A stretch of 64,000 nucleotides of DNA from CAVVIO01 sp963748095 (GCA_963748095.1 CAVVIO010000009.1:1-64000), one strand, 5' to 3'; shown: positions 16,947-27,239, counted from the first letter of the stretch. Notes: generated from the letters alone by a model not told the origin. Numbers and translations are program-made.

Positions 16947-19900
16947 TTATCCTGGATTATTTACTTGTCGGTTCATGTTGTAATCGCCTTCTTTATAACC
17001 GGCTGTTCCGGCCTGTACCGACCAAACGGTTGTTTTGTCGTTCATTTCAATCATTCCGTTTCCGGTACCATCCCCGCTTCTCATTCCATAGATACCGGTG
17101 GCCAGTAATTTCTGAGCAGCAACTCCGGATGTATAAGCCTGACCGGCAGGTGATGAAAAATTATAGGAAAATCCACCGCTAACCGGAGTTAGCGGATAGG
17201 CCGAAAGTACCCCAAGATGGTTCCGGTGCCAGACCACCGCATATAAATTATGTGAAATTAAAGAATTAAAACTCAGCGGACTAACCCCATCAAGAGCTAC
17301 TACAGATCCATTGTTCAATAAGAAACCTACTTGTCGGGCAATGGTTTTGGCAGGTAAAGCAGCACCAGGTGATGTTACATCGCGCAACACAACCTCCACC
17401 CAGTCGACCACCGAAGCATTCGGAATAGCACCAACGCTTTCGGAACCTGTATACAGCCAATCGGGAGTCGGATTTCCCAGAGGTGCAGTTCCGTAAGGCT
17501 GAAGGAGCGGCAGGATACTGTTAAGGTTGGTATTCATCTGATTAGTAGAAGTATTGAAAGGTCCTTCAAGGAATACGGTCAAACTGACATTATAAGGAGT
17601 AACCGTCCACTGAACATGGCTATATGGGTCGTATTCAAAATCCTGACCTGCAAATGCACCCGAAGCATTGAAGAAGTTTACACTTCCGCTATTGATATTT
17701 TTATACACATTGTAAGAGCCTCCCCATGTATTGATTGGGAATACAGCATCATTTACAGTAAATATCTGCGAATTCTCCACTGTCATAAGTCTGCCCCCGG
17801 CAATTCCATTTTGGAAAGTACAGTTATGAAATGAGTACATAGGATCTACCTGAGAACCTGGTCGGAGGTAAACACCTTCTTGCGTCATATACTCAAAAAT
17901 AGTATTTTCAGCCCCAATAAATCCTCCGTTTTCAATCCAGAGCTTATAATAACCGGTGGTAATATGGGTTATCAGTGCATCATTTGTCGGAGTAGCCACC
18001 GTGAACAATGTACCCCCGCTATTGACATGAACTTCGGATGCACTTTCGAGGGCAAGTGTGGAATTATCTATCATGATGAGTGTACAACCATCATTAATAT
18101 TAACATTGCCAGAACTGTTCATGGTATATCCGTTTATGATAAGTGTACCATGGTCAATATCAACATTGCCCATAACATCCAGGTCAGCCATAATATAAGC
18201 TGTATTTGATTTGGAACTGTTTATCGCCTTGCCATCTCTGTCATTATAGATTAAAGTTGATTTGTCGCCAGATGATTTGTTTATTCTAAGATTTTCAAAT
18301 GTACTGCCAGAAGCAATATTTATTTGATTATCGTTTCCACCATAAAATTCTATGGTGCCTGCAGGATTGAAGTCAGTCCGATAACATGTTAACCAACCTG
18401 ATGTTTTAAGCGTACCACCTGATATGGATTCATTCAATGCACCTGCCGCCCAAATGGTAATACCCCAGCCATCAAAATCAAGTATACCACCACCTGTTAT
18501 AGTTAGGTCAAGCGGATTAGGAGTGCACCAGTAACTTTCATCTTGACCACCGGTTACTTTCATCATACCACCATTTATAAAGAAAGTTGATCCAAGCATG
18601 TCGACAAATTGGCTGGCATCCTGGTATAAGTTTATTTCAGAACCGGAAAGTGCATACCAATCACCATACAATCCATTTTGTACCAGGTCATTGGCAGTAA
18701 ATGAGCCCATCAAAACACTAACCCCTCCTGAAATCCAATTATAACCATTGCAAACAACATCAACATCTGCACTGTTAATTCGGATAGCCTCAAAGGTATT
18801 GTTTTCAAGGATATTGAATTGCTCATCGGAGTTTATATATTGCATTACGGGTCCCGGACCATTGAACACTACTTTCCCGGTACTTTCGAGAAATGCATCT
18901 GTACCAACATTATTAGTCCAATCACCACCAACATACATATTCATTCCGTTGGTATTTAAGCCTCCGTTTAAAATGGTGAAATCATTTTTAATATTCAGGT
19001 TATATCCGGATAAGATCTGAATAACATTTGACCTATCAATAATCAGGTCATTGAAATAATTATTGGGATGGACTTGTATGTATTGCCCGGTACTTCCATT
19101 CCCAATCAGTGTAACATTTCCGCCGGTAGGCTGGAAGTTTCCATCTATCGTGGCCCAGAAAGTACCTCCGCTCCGGATACTTCCTCCATTAACCGAACAG
19201 ACAGCATTCAGCTTCAAATGATTGTCAGTAATTTCGAAGGTTCCGGCATCCATATTAAATGCGCCTAATACTTCAACCAGGGATGTCGTAGGTTCATCAC
19301 AAACAAATATACCTCCTCCAAGTATTTCAATGGTTCCTGATGCAGTTTGCGAGAAATGGCCATGATTATAAACTTCACCTGCAAACCAGTCAGTTTCATC
19401 TTTCATATCACCGGACTTTAAATTATTTTCAGTTGAAGCCATCGCTGTTCCATTTGAAACATCTTCACCCTCGACTTCTGCTTTGGACTTTGATTCATTA
19501 AAATCTAAAATCAATGTTCCGGAATTTTGAAGATTACCAGATACTTCAAGATAACCCGGACCTGCTATTGATCCTAATTCTACTGACGCGCCTGAATTGA
19601 TATTCATATTTCCATCAACGATCAAATCATACTCCTGGATATAACAATGATTATTTGCCGCAACATTAAAATCACCCGTAGCATGCACCGGATATGTAGA
19701 TGTATATGAAATATAGAAAGTACCTGCTGCCGGCATTGCCAGGTTCACATTCCCAACTTCAGCTACTACCGAGTAGTTTCGGATGGCTGTATAAGAGTCA
19801 AGGAAATTAAGAACGTTCCCATTTCCTATTTGAACATTGGATCCATCATTAAATAACATGCGGTAACCGAGATTTATCACACCAGTCGAAATTTGTTCCG

Positions 19901-22900
19901 TTGAACCCGGATTCCAGGTTATCTGGTTGTCGCAATTCCAAACATCAGCAGCATTATCCATAATAAGATTACCTGAAATGTTTGCATAATCAGCAACGTC
20001 AAGCTGATGTCCATTAAGCTTTAACGAGCCACTCAATACATTTAAATTATTGGTAATGACAAAATCAGTAATTAGTGAGAGTAGATTAGCATCACTATTA
20101 TAATTGATGGTAGGGTCAATTCTTTCGCCTTCAGAAACATGTATACTGTAGTTTTCTGCCCCAGTACCTTTAGATGCTTTATCGACGGATAAATTAGCTA
20201 TAGTGCATCCATTTGATTGAGAAATATAAGCATTCGATGGACCATAGCACTCAAAAGTACCATACGCGGGTGTAAAGTCGGCCCTGTTTCCTGAAATTCC
20301 ACCAGCGGTTCTGATTGTCCCACCAGTGATATTGTTAGTAAGGGAATAGGAAGAATTATTGATTGTTATTCCGCATGTTTTGAAATCGAGAACACCGGCA
20401 CTCATGTCGATTGTGGCATTTGCAGCAAAAGGCCAGTCGCTTACATTCCCTGTGACATTCATAGTTCCACCGGATATATGGATTTCACCATTCAAATCAA
20501 CCCACTGATTGTCTCCTGAATTGGTCAGACTTAAAACACCTCCATCAGTGTTAACATAGTATTTCCCATAGATTCCGGTTTCTACAAGCTCATTTACCGT
20601 AATTGTGGCAACGCTGTTGCAAACCATTGTACCACCCTGATCCAAACTGTTGATTGTTGCATTTCCAGAAGGCCCGTTACTGGTAAATTTTGAAACAGGA
20701 TCATCGAGATTAAGAATACCATTTACATTCAATATTTCGTAAGCCCAGCAATAGTAATGGAGTTCCAAATCATTTTGAACCGTGGTATTGCTGTTAAACC
20801 GCAAATATTCGCCGGTATTGTCCTGAGTAACATTATAGAAAGTCGTAGCACCAACTACATCCTGTGCATCACCTATAAGGCTATGAAAAGTAACAGTTCC
20901 TGTTCCCGGTACAAATCCTCCGACACCTACATTGTTTGTCCAGTTGCCTCCGACAGACACATCAAATCCATTAGAAGCAAAATAGCCCTGGTTGATGGTC
21001 AGATTTTTGGATACATTTATTCCCGTACCATAGAGTGTAGTCCCGGTTGACGAACTAAATACGACATTGTTGAAAGTACCTGATCCCGAACTATAGTTAT
21101 TGATGCTTTGAGAGTTTCCATCGAAGACTACTGATCCGATGTTGCCGAATACTGTGAAATCAAATGTGCCATAGTAGTTGAAAGCGCCCTTCATTACAAG
21201 ATTATAGTTTGACCAACTTTGATAAATGGCGCCGGTTGTCACGTAGGTTAAATTGTTAACAACCAGATCATCTGAGCATATATTACTTACCTTTGCGGCT
21301 GCTCCACCCGATTTGTATATCCTGAGATTGTAAAAAGCACTGGTATTATTGCTATAACTTCTTATCCAACAATCGGAAGTTCCTCTAAAATCAACAAATC
21401 CAAGGGTTGCATTGGCATTGGACCCGGCATTAAAGCTCCAATCTCCATAGACATTGATGAAAGAATTGGAAGCTGTAACATTAATTGTTGAACCCGAATT
21501 CCAGAATACGCCACCCATTACATTAATGTAAGAGTACTCAGCTGCTCCTTGCACAAAAGCAATCTGGCCATTAACAATCAAATCTGTACCAATATCCAAA
21601 GTCTGATCGTACATATTTAAAGTCACTCCACTTTGAATGGTAAGGCTGGCGCAAGCTTCATCGTTAAAATCAATTGCTACGGGTTGATAACCGACATTGG
21701 GTATCTCAACCGGTTCATCAGCTGTAGGAATGTGATTTAGCGACCAGTTGTTGGCATTGTGCCAGTAATGATTGAACGAGCCGTCCCATACATTAGTTAA
21801 GGCTGTGGTAACATTTATAGAATAGTCTTCAACTTCACCAAAGGCTGAATTACCACAAGGTAAAATAGTTCCAGTGTACATGATTCTTATCCGCATGGTC
21901 TTTGTGCCGAGAGATGTTCCGGCAGGCGGAGCAATGGTGGCGGTGTAAGGACCTACTCCTGGAGTTCCTGAAACTACAATGGATTCATTAGCGTCCGTAA
22001 AATCCCCATCATTGTTCCAGTCGACCCAGGCACCACACTGATCACTTGTATAAACCGGATTACCGTTTGTTACTATCAAATCGCCTGAACTATTCACCGG
22101 AATATTTGTGGATAAGTTCGTAAAGTTCTGATAACCTTCACAGGCCGAACTGTTATTTATTGAACCTAACTGTACATTGGAAATGTATTCGTCGCATCCT
22201 CCGGTGGCAACACAATTATCACCAAAATTAATCGGGGAGACATAAGTCAAAGCCCGGCCTGAGCGGTTGTCGGTCCAGCATGGATAAACCCATCCATCGC
22301 GGGCTGAAATTCCAAGATAATCTCCAAAATAGCCTGAAGCGAGTCCCGACATAGGTGATGGAGTAAAGGAAACATCACCTACTCTAAAATCGCTCCACGA
22401 GGCACCTCCGTTTTCGCTATATGCCACCCACACTTCACACGCCGAGCTGGTGCTGCCCAGATTCCTGTCATCATAGAATATACAGAAGAGGCGACCCGTC
22501 ACTGGATCACAGGTAATCCATGGGAAAAAGGAAGCAAAGTCGGCTGCATAATACTGGTTCACTCTTACGGGTATTCCCCACGATGTTCCACCGTTGGTCG
22601 ACCGCATGCAATATACGCTGACATTGGTTCCGGTATTTGTACCCGGAACTCCCATATTTGCCCATACAACATAAATATATCCGTTGTAGGCTCCTCCACT
22701 GATATCAACAGCCATCGACGGGAAAGAATTTATCCTCATATTTTTACCGGCATCATTGATGGGCCAGCTCCTTGTTCCTTTTATATTGTTATGAATTCTC
22801 GTTGCAGCAGAAAATGACGCTCCTCCATTCGTTGATCTGGCAAAACCTAATGCATCTTCTTCATATACACCGGTAGCCCAGTCATCATAAACCGCCCACA

Positions 22901-23729
22901 CTGTATATACCTCTCCATTGGGTCCTGTCTGAATATTAACTCCCTGGTTATGGCTGCCTGCAGCAATGGCATTACTTATATTAATTGGGGTTGACCAGGA
23001 TGTGCCATTGTTCGTACTTCTGCTGAATTCAATGTCGGTATCATTAGCATGTCCTGATTGGAATCTTGTCCAGGCAGAATACAGGTACCCGCTGTAGGTT
23101 CCGCTTGCTCTTGTATCGATCATTAAATGATTTTTATCGAGAAGATCGGTTGTAGTAGATATTACCACTGGATTCCAGGTAGTGCCGTTATCAGACCATG
23201 CACAACTCTGACCGGAAGAATTGTTAATGAAACCCACGAATTGCCTTCCGTTTCTTGCAATCGCTGTTGCCGGATCACCATGGTTTGTTCCTCCGGCTCC
23301 GCTGTGACTTCCGCTCCATGTTTGGCCTGCATTGGCTGAATGGATATAATTCGCCCCATATATACTCCCACCTATGTCGGAGTTGTTCGAATTTAAAACG
23401 TATTGCGGATTATCAGGATCGATGAAGACTGAGTTTTCACTTTGCCTGATTGTTGTTTCATCCCATACACAAACATCTGTTGACATTTGATCGATAGGGT
23501 CACCTTTTACCCTTGAACCTATATATTCAGCAGGTTTTACCGGGATTGAAGGATTGTAAGGTACGATTCCGTCTTCGGCCATTTTCATCCAATAACCGAT
23601 GTTATCAACGGGTGAGTCGGGACGCTGGTATTTGCTTTTTTGACTTCCCGTATTATTAAGAATTTGTGAAAAGCCTGTTGCTGTTGCTAGAAATAGGCAT
23701 ACTAATAGTAAGTAATAATTTTTTTTCAT
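16947..23729 (-). CDS. Giant mosaic surface protein: BNR propeller, GEVED-like domain, beta repeats, dockerin-like module
   Basis: About 2260 residues from the ATG at 23729, which opens a signal peptide (MKKNYYLLLVCLFLATATGF); the frame is open further upstream to 23762. Residues about 80-510 contain BNR/sialidase-type repeats (SxxxGxTW forms: SANAGQTWSG, STNNGTSWSTPI, STNGGTSWGIPV, SENGGASWSDF), indicating a beta-propeller. Residues about 515-655 are GEVED-like (WVDWNNDGDFTDANE, FGEVEDYSINV). Residues about 660-2030 are long beta-helix-like repeats (GGNWTNNVGVGGF, GGTIRTAGG). The module at about 2040-2260 carries EGPFNTS, VVDWVEVVLRDV and VVWHRNHLGVLSA. The frame stops at NRQVNNPG; one extra base at about 16951-16953 hides the last residues (KDDKWVPNLGSGSFIPE, stop near 16892). 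Catalytic sialidase activity is not supported; adhesion or matrix function is more likely. Confidence 0.8.
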   Translation of the reverse strand: MKKNYYLLLVCLFLATATGFSQILNNTGSQKSKYQRPDSPVDNIGYWMKMAEDGIVPYNPSIPVKPAEYIGSRVKGDPIDQMSTDVCVWDETTIRQSENSVFIDPDNPQYVLNSNNSDIGGSIYGANYIHSANAGQTWSGSHSGAGGTNHGDPATAIARNGRQFVGFINNSSGQSCAWSDNGTTWNPVVISTTTDLLDKNHLMIDTRASGTYSGYLYSAWTRFQSGHANDTDIEFSRSTNNGTSWSTPINISNAIAAGSHNQGVNIQTGPNGEVYTVWAVYDDWATGVYEEDALGFARSTNGGASFSAATRIHNNIKGTRSWPINDAGKNMRINSFPSMAVDISGGAYNGYIYVVWANMGVPGTNTGTNVSVYCMRSTNGGTSWGIPVRVNQYYAADFASFFPWITCDPVTGRLFCIFYDDRNLGSTSSACEVWVAYSENGGASWSDFRVGDVSFTPSPMSGLASGYFGDYLGISARDGWVYPCWTDNRSGRALTYVSPINFGDNCVATGGCDEYISNVQLGSINNSSACEGYQNFTNLSTNIPVNSSGDLIVTNGNPVYTSDQCGAWVDWNNDGDFTDANESIVVSGTPGVGPYTATIAPPAGTSLGTKTMRIRIMYTGTILPCGNSAFGEVEDYSINVTTALTNVWDGSFNHYWHNANNWSLNHIPTADEPVEIPNVGYQPVAIDFNDEACASLTIQSGVTLNMYDQTLDIGTDLIVNGQIAFVQGAAEYSYINVMGGVFWNSGSTINVTASNSFINVYGDWSFNAGSNANATLGFVDFRGTSDCWIRSYSNNTSAFYNLRIYKSGGAAAKVSNICSDDLVVNNLTYVTTGAIYQSWSNYNLVMKGAFNYYGTFDFTVFGNIGSVVFDGNSQSINNYSSGSGTFNNVVFSSSTGTTLYGTGINVSKNLTINQGYFASNGFDVSVGGNWTNNVGVGGFVPGTGTVTFHSLIGDAQDVVGATTFYNVTQDNTGEYLRFNSNTTVQNDLELHYYCWAYEILNVNGILNLDDPVSKFTSNGPSGNATINSLDQGGTMVCNSVATITVNELVETGIYGKYYVNTDGGVLSLTNSGDNQWVDLNGEIHISGGTMNVTGNVSDWPFAANATIDMSAGVLDFKTCGITINNSSYSLTNNITGGTIRTAGGISGNRADFTPAYGTFECYGPSNAYISQSNGCTIANLSVDKASKGTGAENYSIHVSEGERIDPTINYNSDANLLSLITDFVITNNLNVLSGSLKLNGHQLDVADYANISGNLIMDNAADVWNCDNQITWNPGSTEQISTGVINLGYRMLFNDGSNVQIGNGNVLNFLDSYTAIRNYSVVAEVGNVNLAMPAAGTFYISYTSTYPVHATGDFNVAANNHCYIQEYDLIVDGNMNINSGASVELGSIAGPGYLEVSGNLQNSGTLILDFNESKSKAEVEGEDVSNGTAMASTENNLKSGDMKDETDWFAGEVYNHGHFSQTASGTIEILGGGIFVCDEPTTSLVEVLGAFNMDAGTFEITDNHLKLNAVCSVNGGSIRSGGTFWATIDGNFQPTGGNVTLIGNGSTGQYIQVHPNNYFNDLIIDRSNVIQILSGYNLNIKNDFTILNGGLNTNGMNMYVGGDWTNNVGTDAFLESTGKVVFNGPGPVMQYINSDEQFNILENNTFEAIRINSADVDVVCNGYNWISGGVSVLMGSFTANDLVQNGLYGDWYALSGSEINLYQDASQFVDMLGSTFFINGGMMKVTGGQDESYWCTPNPLDLTITGGGILDFDGWGITIWAAGALNESISGGTLKTSGWLTCYRTDFNPAGTIEFYGGNDNQINIASGSTFENLRINKSSGDKSTLIYNDRDGKAINSSKSNTAYIMADLDVMGNVDIDHGTLIINGYTMNSSGNVNINDGCTLIMIDNSTLALESASEVHVNSGGTLFTVATPTNDALITHITTGYYKLWIENGGFIGAENTIFEYMTQEGVYLRPGSQVDPMYSFHNCTFQNGIAGGRLMTVENSQIFTVNDAVFPINTWGGSYNVYKNINSGSVNFFNASGAFAGQDFEYDPYSHVQWTVTPYNVSLTVFLEGPFNTSTNQMNTNLNSILPLLQPYGTAPLGNPTPDWLYTGSESVGAIPNASVVDWVEVVLRDVTSPGAALPAKTIARQVGFLLNNGSVVALDGVSPLSFNSLISHNLYAVVWHRNHLGVLSAYPLTPVSGGFSYNFSSPAGQAYTSGVAAQKLLATGIYGMRSGDGTGNGMIEMNDKTTVWSVQAGTAGYKEGDYNMNRQVNNPG

Positions 23730-24298
23730 GATGGATATGTTTTTATGATTAATTGAGTTCACTTTAGTTTGATTTAATTGGGGCAGCTAATATACACAAA
23801 AAAAATATATGTTAAAACCTTTGTGATGTATTTTTTTTTAACATACATGATAGCACCCTGGAATTGCAAGGTTGCTAGAACATAGATTGTTGCGGGATTT
23901 TGTTAGCTGGAAACTGGTTGCTGGTTTTTGGCAACCGGCTTGGAATTTTTCAAGGAATTTCAATAAATATCCCTGCAAACTGAATGAAAAATTTGTGACC
24001 GAAACCCTTCTCTAACCATCTTTTGCTAAACTCCTCTAAAATAATAAGTTCAATAATATGAACTGGTTATGCCAGCGGTAAACATGAGTAAAATCTGGGC
24101 TGACTGCTTACCTTTCACATATACTATTCTAATACTCGTTACAACTGTTCTCCTGTTAGCGGTTAAGAGGACAAGAATAGGCTAATGAACTAGCGAGGTT
24201 CTTTGAGTTTTTATCCTGTTTCCATTGAATTTTACCTGGCATTTGAATTTTAATTCTTAATTTATTGTTAATTAATATTTTGCAATTTACATACCGGT
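23730..24298. other. Intergenic region between divergent transcription units
   Basis: About 570 bases, AT-rich, no supported gene. It contains a small inverted repeat, GGTTGC (23916-23921) with GCAACC (23931-23936), and long T and A runs near 23800-23845. It should carry the promoter of the giant gene on the minus strand, but I found no clear -7/-33 pair there. Confidence 0.5.
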
Positions 24299-24306
24299 TA
24301 CCTTTG
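24299..24306 (+). promoter_or_regulatory. Candidate -7 promoter box for the 24506 gene cluster
   Basis: TACCTTTG matches TAnnTTTG, with TTTTG at 24278-24282 upstream as a possible -33 element (16 bases between the elements, shorter than the usual 19-21). If used, the 5' leader of the first gene is about 190 bases long; nothing specific was recognised in that leader. Confidence 0.35.
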
Positions 24307-24505
24307 CACTATAGCATTAAAACATTGATAATTTCTTTTAGGGGATGTTGCTTAACGGGATTTAATAATTTCTCTATTTCCCCAAACTTACAGGGTGGAT
24401 AGTTGCATTTTTTTAACTCCGCAAATTGTAAACGTTATCGCCAATGAAAATCAATATCATTACATATAGAATCCTCAACTAGTAATCATTCTAAATTAAA
24501 TAATT

Positions 24506-25942
24506 ATGCGAAATAAATACATGATTATGCTGTTGGTCCTGACATTTTGGAGTTTCCTGGTTTACGCTCAGGAAACAGTAGTAAATCCGAATGCGGGCAT
24601 CACAGTAGCATCAGGAGCCACACTGAATATATCAGGTGGCGACCTGGTTTTAAAATCCGATGCAACTGGAGACGCATCGTTGATTGATTTTGGCCTCGTT
24701 ACATATAGCGGAGGTGGTCAGGCAAATGTTCAGCGTTACCTTACAGAAGGCCGTTGGCACCTGATATCTTCACCTGTAAGTAATGCATTATCAGGAATGT
24801 TCCTGGGTGATTATCTTCAGCAGCATTCCGAATCTACCAATGCCTGGACAGACATTGCGCAGGTAAATAATAACCTGGGTATTATGCAGGGTTACGCCTT
24901 ATGGTCAGTTGATGGAAGTCCCACAACTGAAATATTTTCAGGAATAACTAATACGGGTACCAAAACAAAATCTTTTACACAAAACAACGAAGGGTGGAAC
25001 ATTATTGGGAACCCCTATCCATCGGCCCTTGATTGGGATGCTGTCGCCATACCTCCTGAGTTAAGCGGTGCAATATGGCTTTTCGATCCGACTATTGGTG
25101 TTAATGGTGATTATGTTTATTACATCAATGGAGGAGGTGCTGCAAATACTACAACTCAGTATATCGCATCCGGTCAGGCGTTCTTTGTAAGGGCTACCGG
25201 TGGCGCAGGAACCTTATCTTTCGAAAACAACGACCGGGTTCACAATGGACAGTCGTTTTATAAAGGCGCTGAAAGCGAAGTCCTTGTACTAAAAGCTACC
25301 GGCAATGATATTACTACACAAACAGCCATCCGTTTTAATGAAAACGCTACACGGCAAGCTGACAGATTGTACGATGTTTACCGGATCATATCAGACAGCC
25401 CTGATGTACCTATGCTCTTTACAAAAGCAGGAACTCAAATTATGGCGATAAACACACTGCCTGCCATCGAAGGTAACGAAATAGTACCCTTGTGGTTTAG
25501 AGCTGGTACTGATGGCAATTATAGTATAAAAGCAACTGAAATGGAATCTTTCGATAGTGAAACGCCCATTTACCTTCAGGACCTTGAAACAAACACCATC
25601 CAAAACCTGCGTCAAAATCCTGAGTATATCTTCGATTATAAATCGGGTAGCGACAAAAGTTTCCTTGTTTATTTTACAGAACCTGCAAAAAGCAATACGG
25701 CCGGTGATGTAAAGATTTATTCAAACGAGAACATGCTGAGCGTAAAATTTCCGGTTACAAATTTGACTGATCCGAATTTCAATGCCCAAATAATGGTATA
25801 TGATTTAACAGGTAAAGTGGTCTTTCAAATGCGCACAACCAATATAGACAACCAAATATCCTTAAATGGCCATCACAGCATTTATATGATCAGGGTCATT
25901 TCGGGCAGCGAAACAGCCACTGGTAAAGTGTTTATTCCTTAA
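24506..25942 (+). CDS. Secreted protein with T9SS type A sorting domain
   Basis: A 478-residue protein. The N-terminus is a signal peptide (MRNKYMIMLLVLTFWSFLVY, cleavage near AQE). Residues 25-230 contain beta-rich sequence with RYLTEGRWHLISSPVSN and GWNIIGNPYPSALDWDA, phrases common in large Bacteroidota surface proteins. Residues about 400-478 (VKIYSNENMLSVKF, IMVYDLTGKVVFQ, HSIYMIRVISG, TGKVFIP) look like a type A T9SS C-terminal domain, so export across the outer membrane and surface attachment or release is expected. No catalytic domain is seen. First gene of a three-gene plus-strand cluster with the PID-CTERM-like and short fibre-like genes. Confidence 0.8.
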   Translation: MRNKYMIMLLVLTFWSFLVYAQETVVNPNAGITVASGATLNISGGDLVLKSDATGDASLIDFGLVTYSGGGQANVQRYLTEGRWHLISSPVSNALSGMFLGDYLQQHSESTNAWTDIAQVNNNLGIMQGYALWSVDGSPTTEIFSGITNTGTKTKSFTQNNEGWNIIGNPYPSALDWDAVAIPPELSGAIWLFDPTIGVNGDYVYYINGGGAANTTTQYIASGQAFFVRATGGAGTLSFENNDRVHNGQSFYKGAESEVLVLKATGNDITTQTAIRFNENATRQADRLYDVYRIISDSPDVPMLFTKAGTQIMAINTLPAIEGNEIVPLWFRAGTDGNYSIKATEMESFDSETPIYLQDLETNTIQNLRQNPEYIFDYKSGSDKSFLVYFTEPAKSNTAGDVKIYSNENMLSVKFPVTNLTDPNFNAQIMVYDLTGKVVFQMRTTNIDNQISLNGHHSIYMIRVISGSETATGKVFIP

Positions 25943-25983
25943 AATATTTTGGTCATCTGTTTTAATCTATAAAAAATAAAAAA

Positions 25984-26211
25984 GTGAAAAGAAAAATTCT
26001 CAAACTAACTGCAATATGCATGATGCTAATACTTCCTTTTGGGGTGATGGCACAAAACCCTCCCCACCCAAATGGCGGCAGCGGTCCCGGACCGGGAAAT
26101 ACACCCGTCGGCGGTACTGCACCCATTGATGGCGGTCTGACAATAATGTTGCTGCTGGGTGCTGCATATGGAAGTAAAAAACTTTTTATAAATAAGAAAC
26201 AAATAAAATAA
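25984..26211 (+). CDS. Small secreted protein with PID-CTERM-like tail
   Basis: 75 residues with a GTG start at 25984 (first residue read as Met). Signal peptide KRKILKLTAICMMLILPFGV ending near MAQ, a Pro/Gly-rich linker (NPPHPNGGSGPGPGNTPVGG), then PIDGGLTIMLLLGAAYGSKK and a short basic tail. A Pro-Ile-Asp-Gly-Gly motif, one hydrophobic helix and basic residues at the C-terminus match what I know as the PID-CTERM sorting-signal pattern of Bacteroidota. It lies 41 bases after the T9SS gene, and its stop overlaps the open frame of the next gene. The mature peptide is almost only linker; its function is unknown. Confidence 0.75.
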   Translation: MKRKILKLTAICMMLILPFGVMAQNPPHPNGGSGPGPGNTPVGGTAPIDGGLTIMLLLGAAYGSKKLFINKKQIK

Positions 26212-26243
26212 TGTATACAAATAAATTTAAAAAATTAAACAGC

Positions 26244-27089
26244 ATGAAAAAGATAACTACTTTCTGTATATTTCTGATGCTGATATCAGTATCGGTATTG
26301 GCACAATACAATGATGCAACGATAGGCAATAAAAAAGTTATACCAACTAAAGGCGTTGAAGATTATGTCATAAATGATAATCTGATTGCAGTTGGCAGTC
26401 TTGGAGTTGGGCTTGATATGTATTCCGGGTATCCTTTTGGTTATGCAACCTTTGTTATGGCTGAAAATAATACACGGATCTTATTTGACGACACCAGCAC
26501 TCCGGGAGGTGGTTTCGCTTACAATGACTGGCAATTAACAGCGAATGGCAGTAACAGTGGTGATGATAGCTATTTTAGAATTGATGATGTGACGGCGGGT
26601 ACTTCTCCGTTTACTGTCCAGTCCGGCGTTTCAACGAATGCCTTGTTTGTCAGCAGGACAAATGGCGGTTTTATAGGCATGGGTACGAGTACGCCGGTAC
26701 GTAAATTACACATGAAATTCGGTGATACTCCCGGTATACGGCTCGAACAGGATAACAGCATGGGATATCCAGCCCAGACCTGGGATGTATATGGCAACGA
26801 ATCCAATTTCAACATTGCAGACGCATCAAATGCAGGTGCTTATTGTTTCAGGATTCAACCTGGAACGCCTTCTAATACTTTAACACTTAGAAGTGGTGGT
26901 AAAGTTGGCATAGGAACATGGAGTCCGGAGCATACCCTTGAAGTTGTGGGTGATGCACAGGTAGACAGCTTTTTTTATTTCGGTGATGAAAGCACCGACG
27001 GCAACTGGCGTGTAAGTGTTGTGGCAGGTAAACTTACGTTCGAAAAGCGCGAGGCCGGTGTTTGGGTCAATAAAATAGAAATGGAGTAA
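26244..27089 (+). CDS. Short fibre-like protein without chaperone domain
   Basis: 281 residues from the ATG at 26244, which starts a signal peptide (MKKITTFCIFLMLISVSVLA); the frame is open from 26211 but the longer start adds a non-signal extension. The body contains IGMGTSTPVRKLHMKF and VGIGTWSPEHTLEVVGDAQV, the phrases used in Bacteroidota tail-fibre-like proteins just before an S74 domain, here ending instead at KREAGVWVNKIEME. It resembles the shaft region of the fibre proteins at 1964-10470 but lacks both head repeats and the self-cleaving chaperone. Probably a secreted structural protein; function not established. Confidence 0.7.
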   Translation: MKKITTFCIFLMLISVSVLAQYNDATIGNKKVIPTKGVEDYVINDNLIAVGSLGVGLDMYSGYPFGYATFVMAENNTRILFDDTSTPGGGFAYNDWQLTANGSNSGDDSYFRIDDVTAGTSPFTVQSGVSTNALFVSRTNGGFIGMGTSTPVRKLHMKFGDTPGIRLEQDNSMGYPAQTWDVYGNESNFNIADASNAGAYCFRIQPGTPSNTLTLRSGGKVGIGTWSPEHTLEVVGDAQVDSFFYFGDESTDGNWRVSVVAGKLTFEKREAGVWVNKIEME

Positions 27090-27239
27090 AAAATATGAAT
27101 TGGAATACATAGCCGATTCATGTCAACTCTATCAAAAAGCCTCCCAAACCTCATCTGGCACCTTGAAAAGCCATTAAACTGGTTAAGGCACTGTCTTTAA
27201 ATTTGAAGGTTGGAAAGAAAGAGGCAGAATTCTGAAAAA

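Noticed and set aside
16947..23729. Active sialidase
   Set aside because: BNR-type turns are present, but I cannot find the arginine triad and Tyr/Glu nucleophile pair expected for catalysis.
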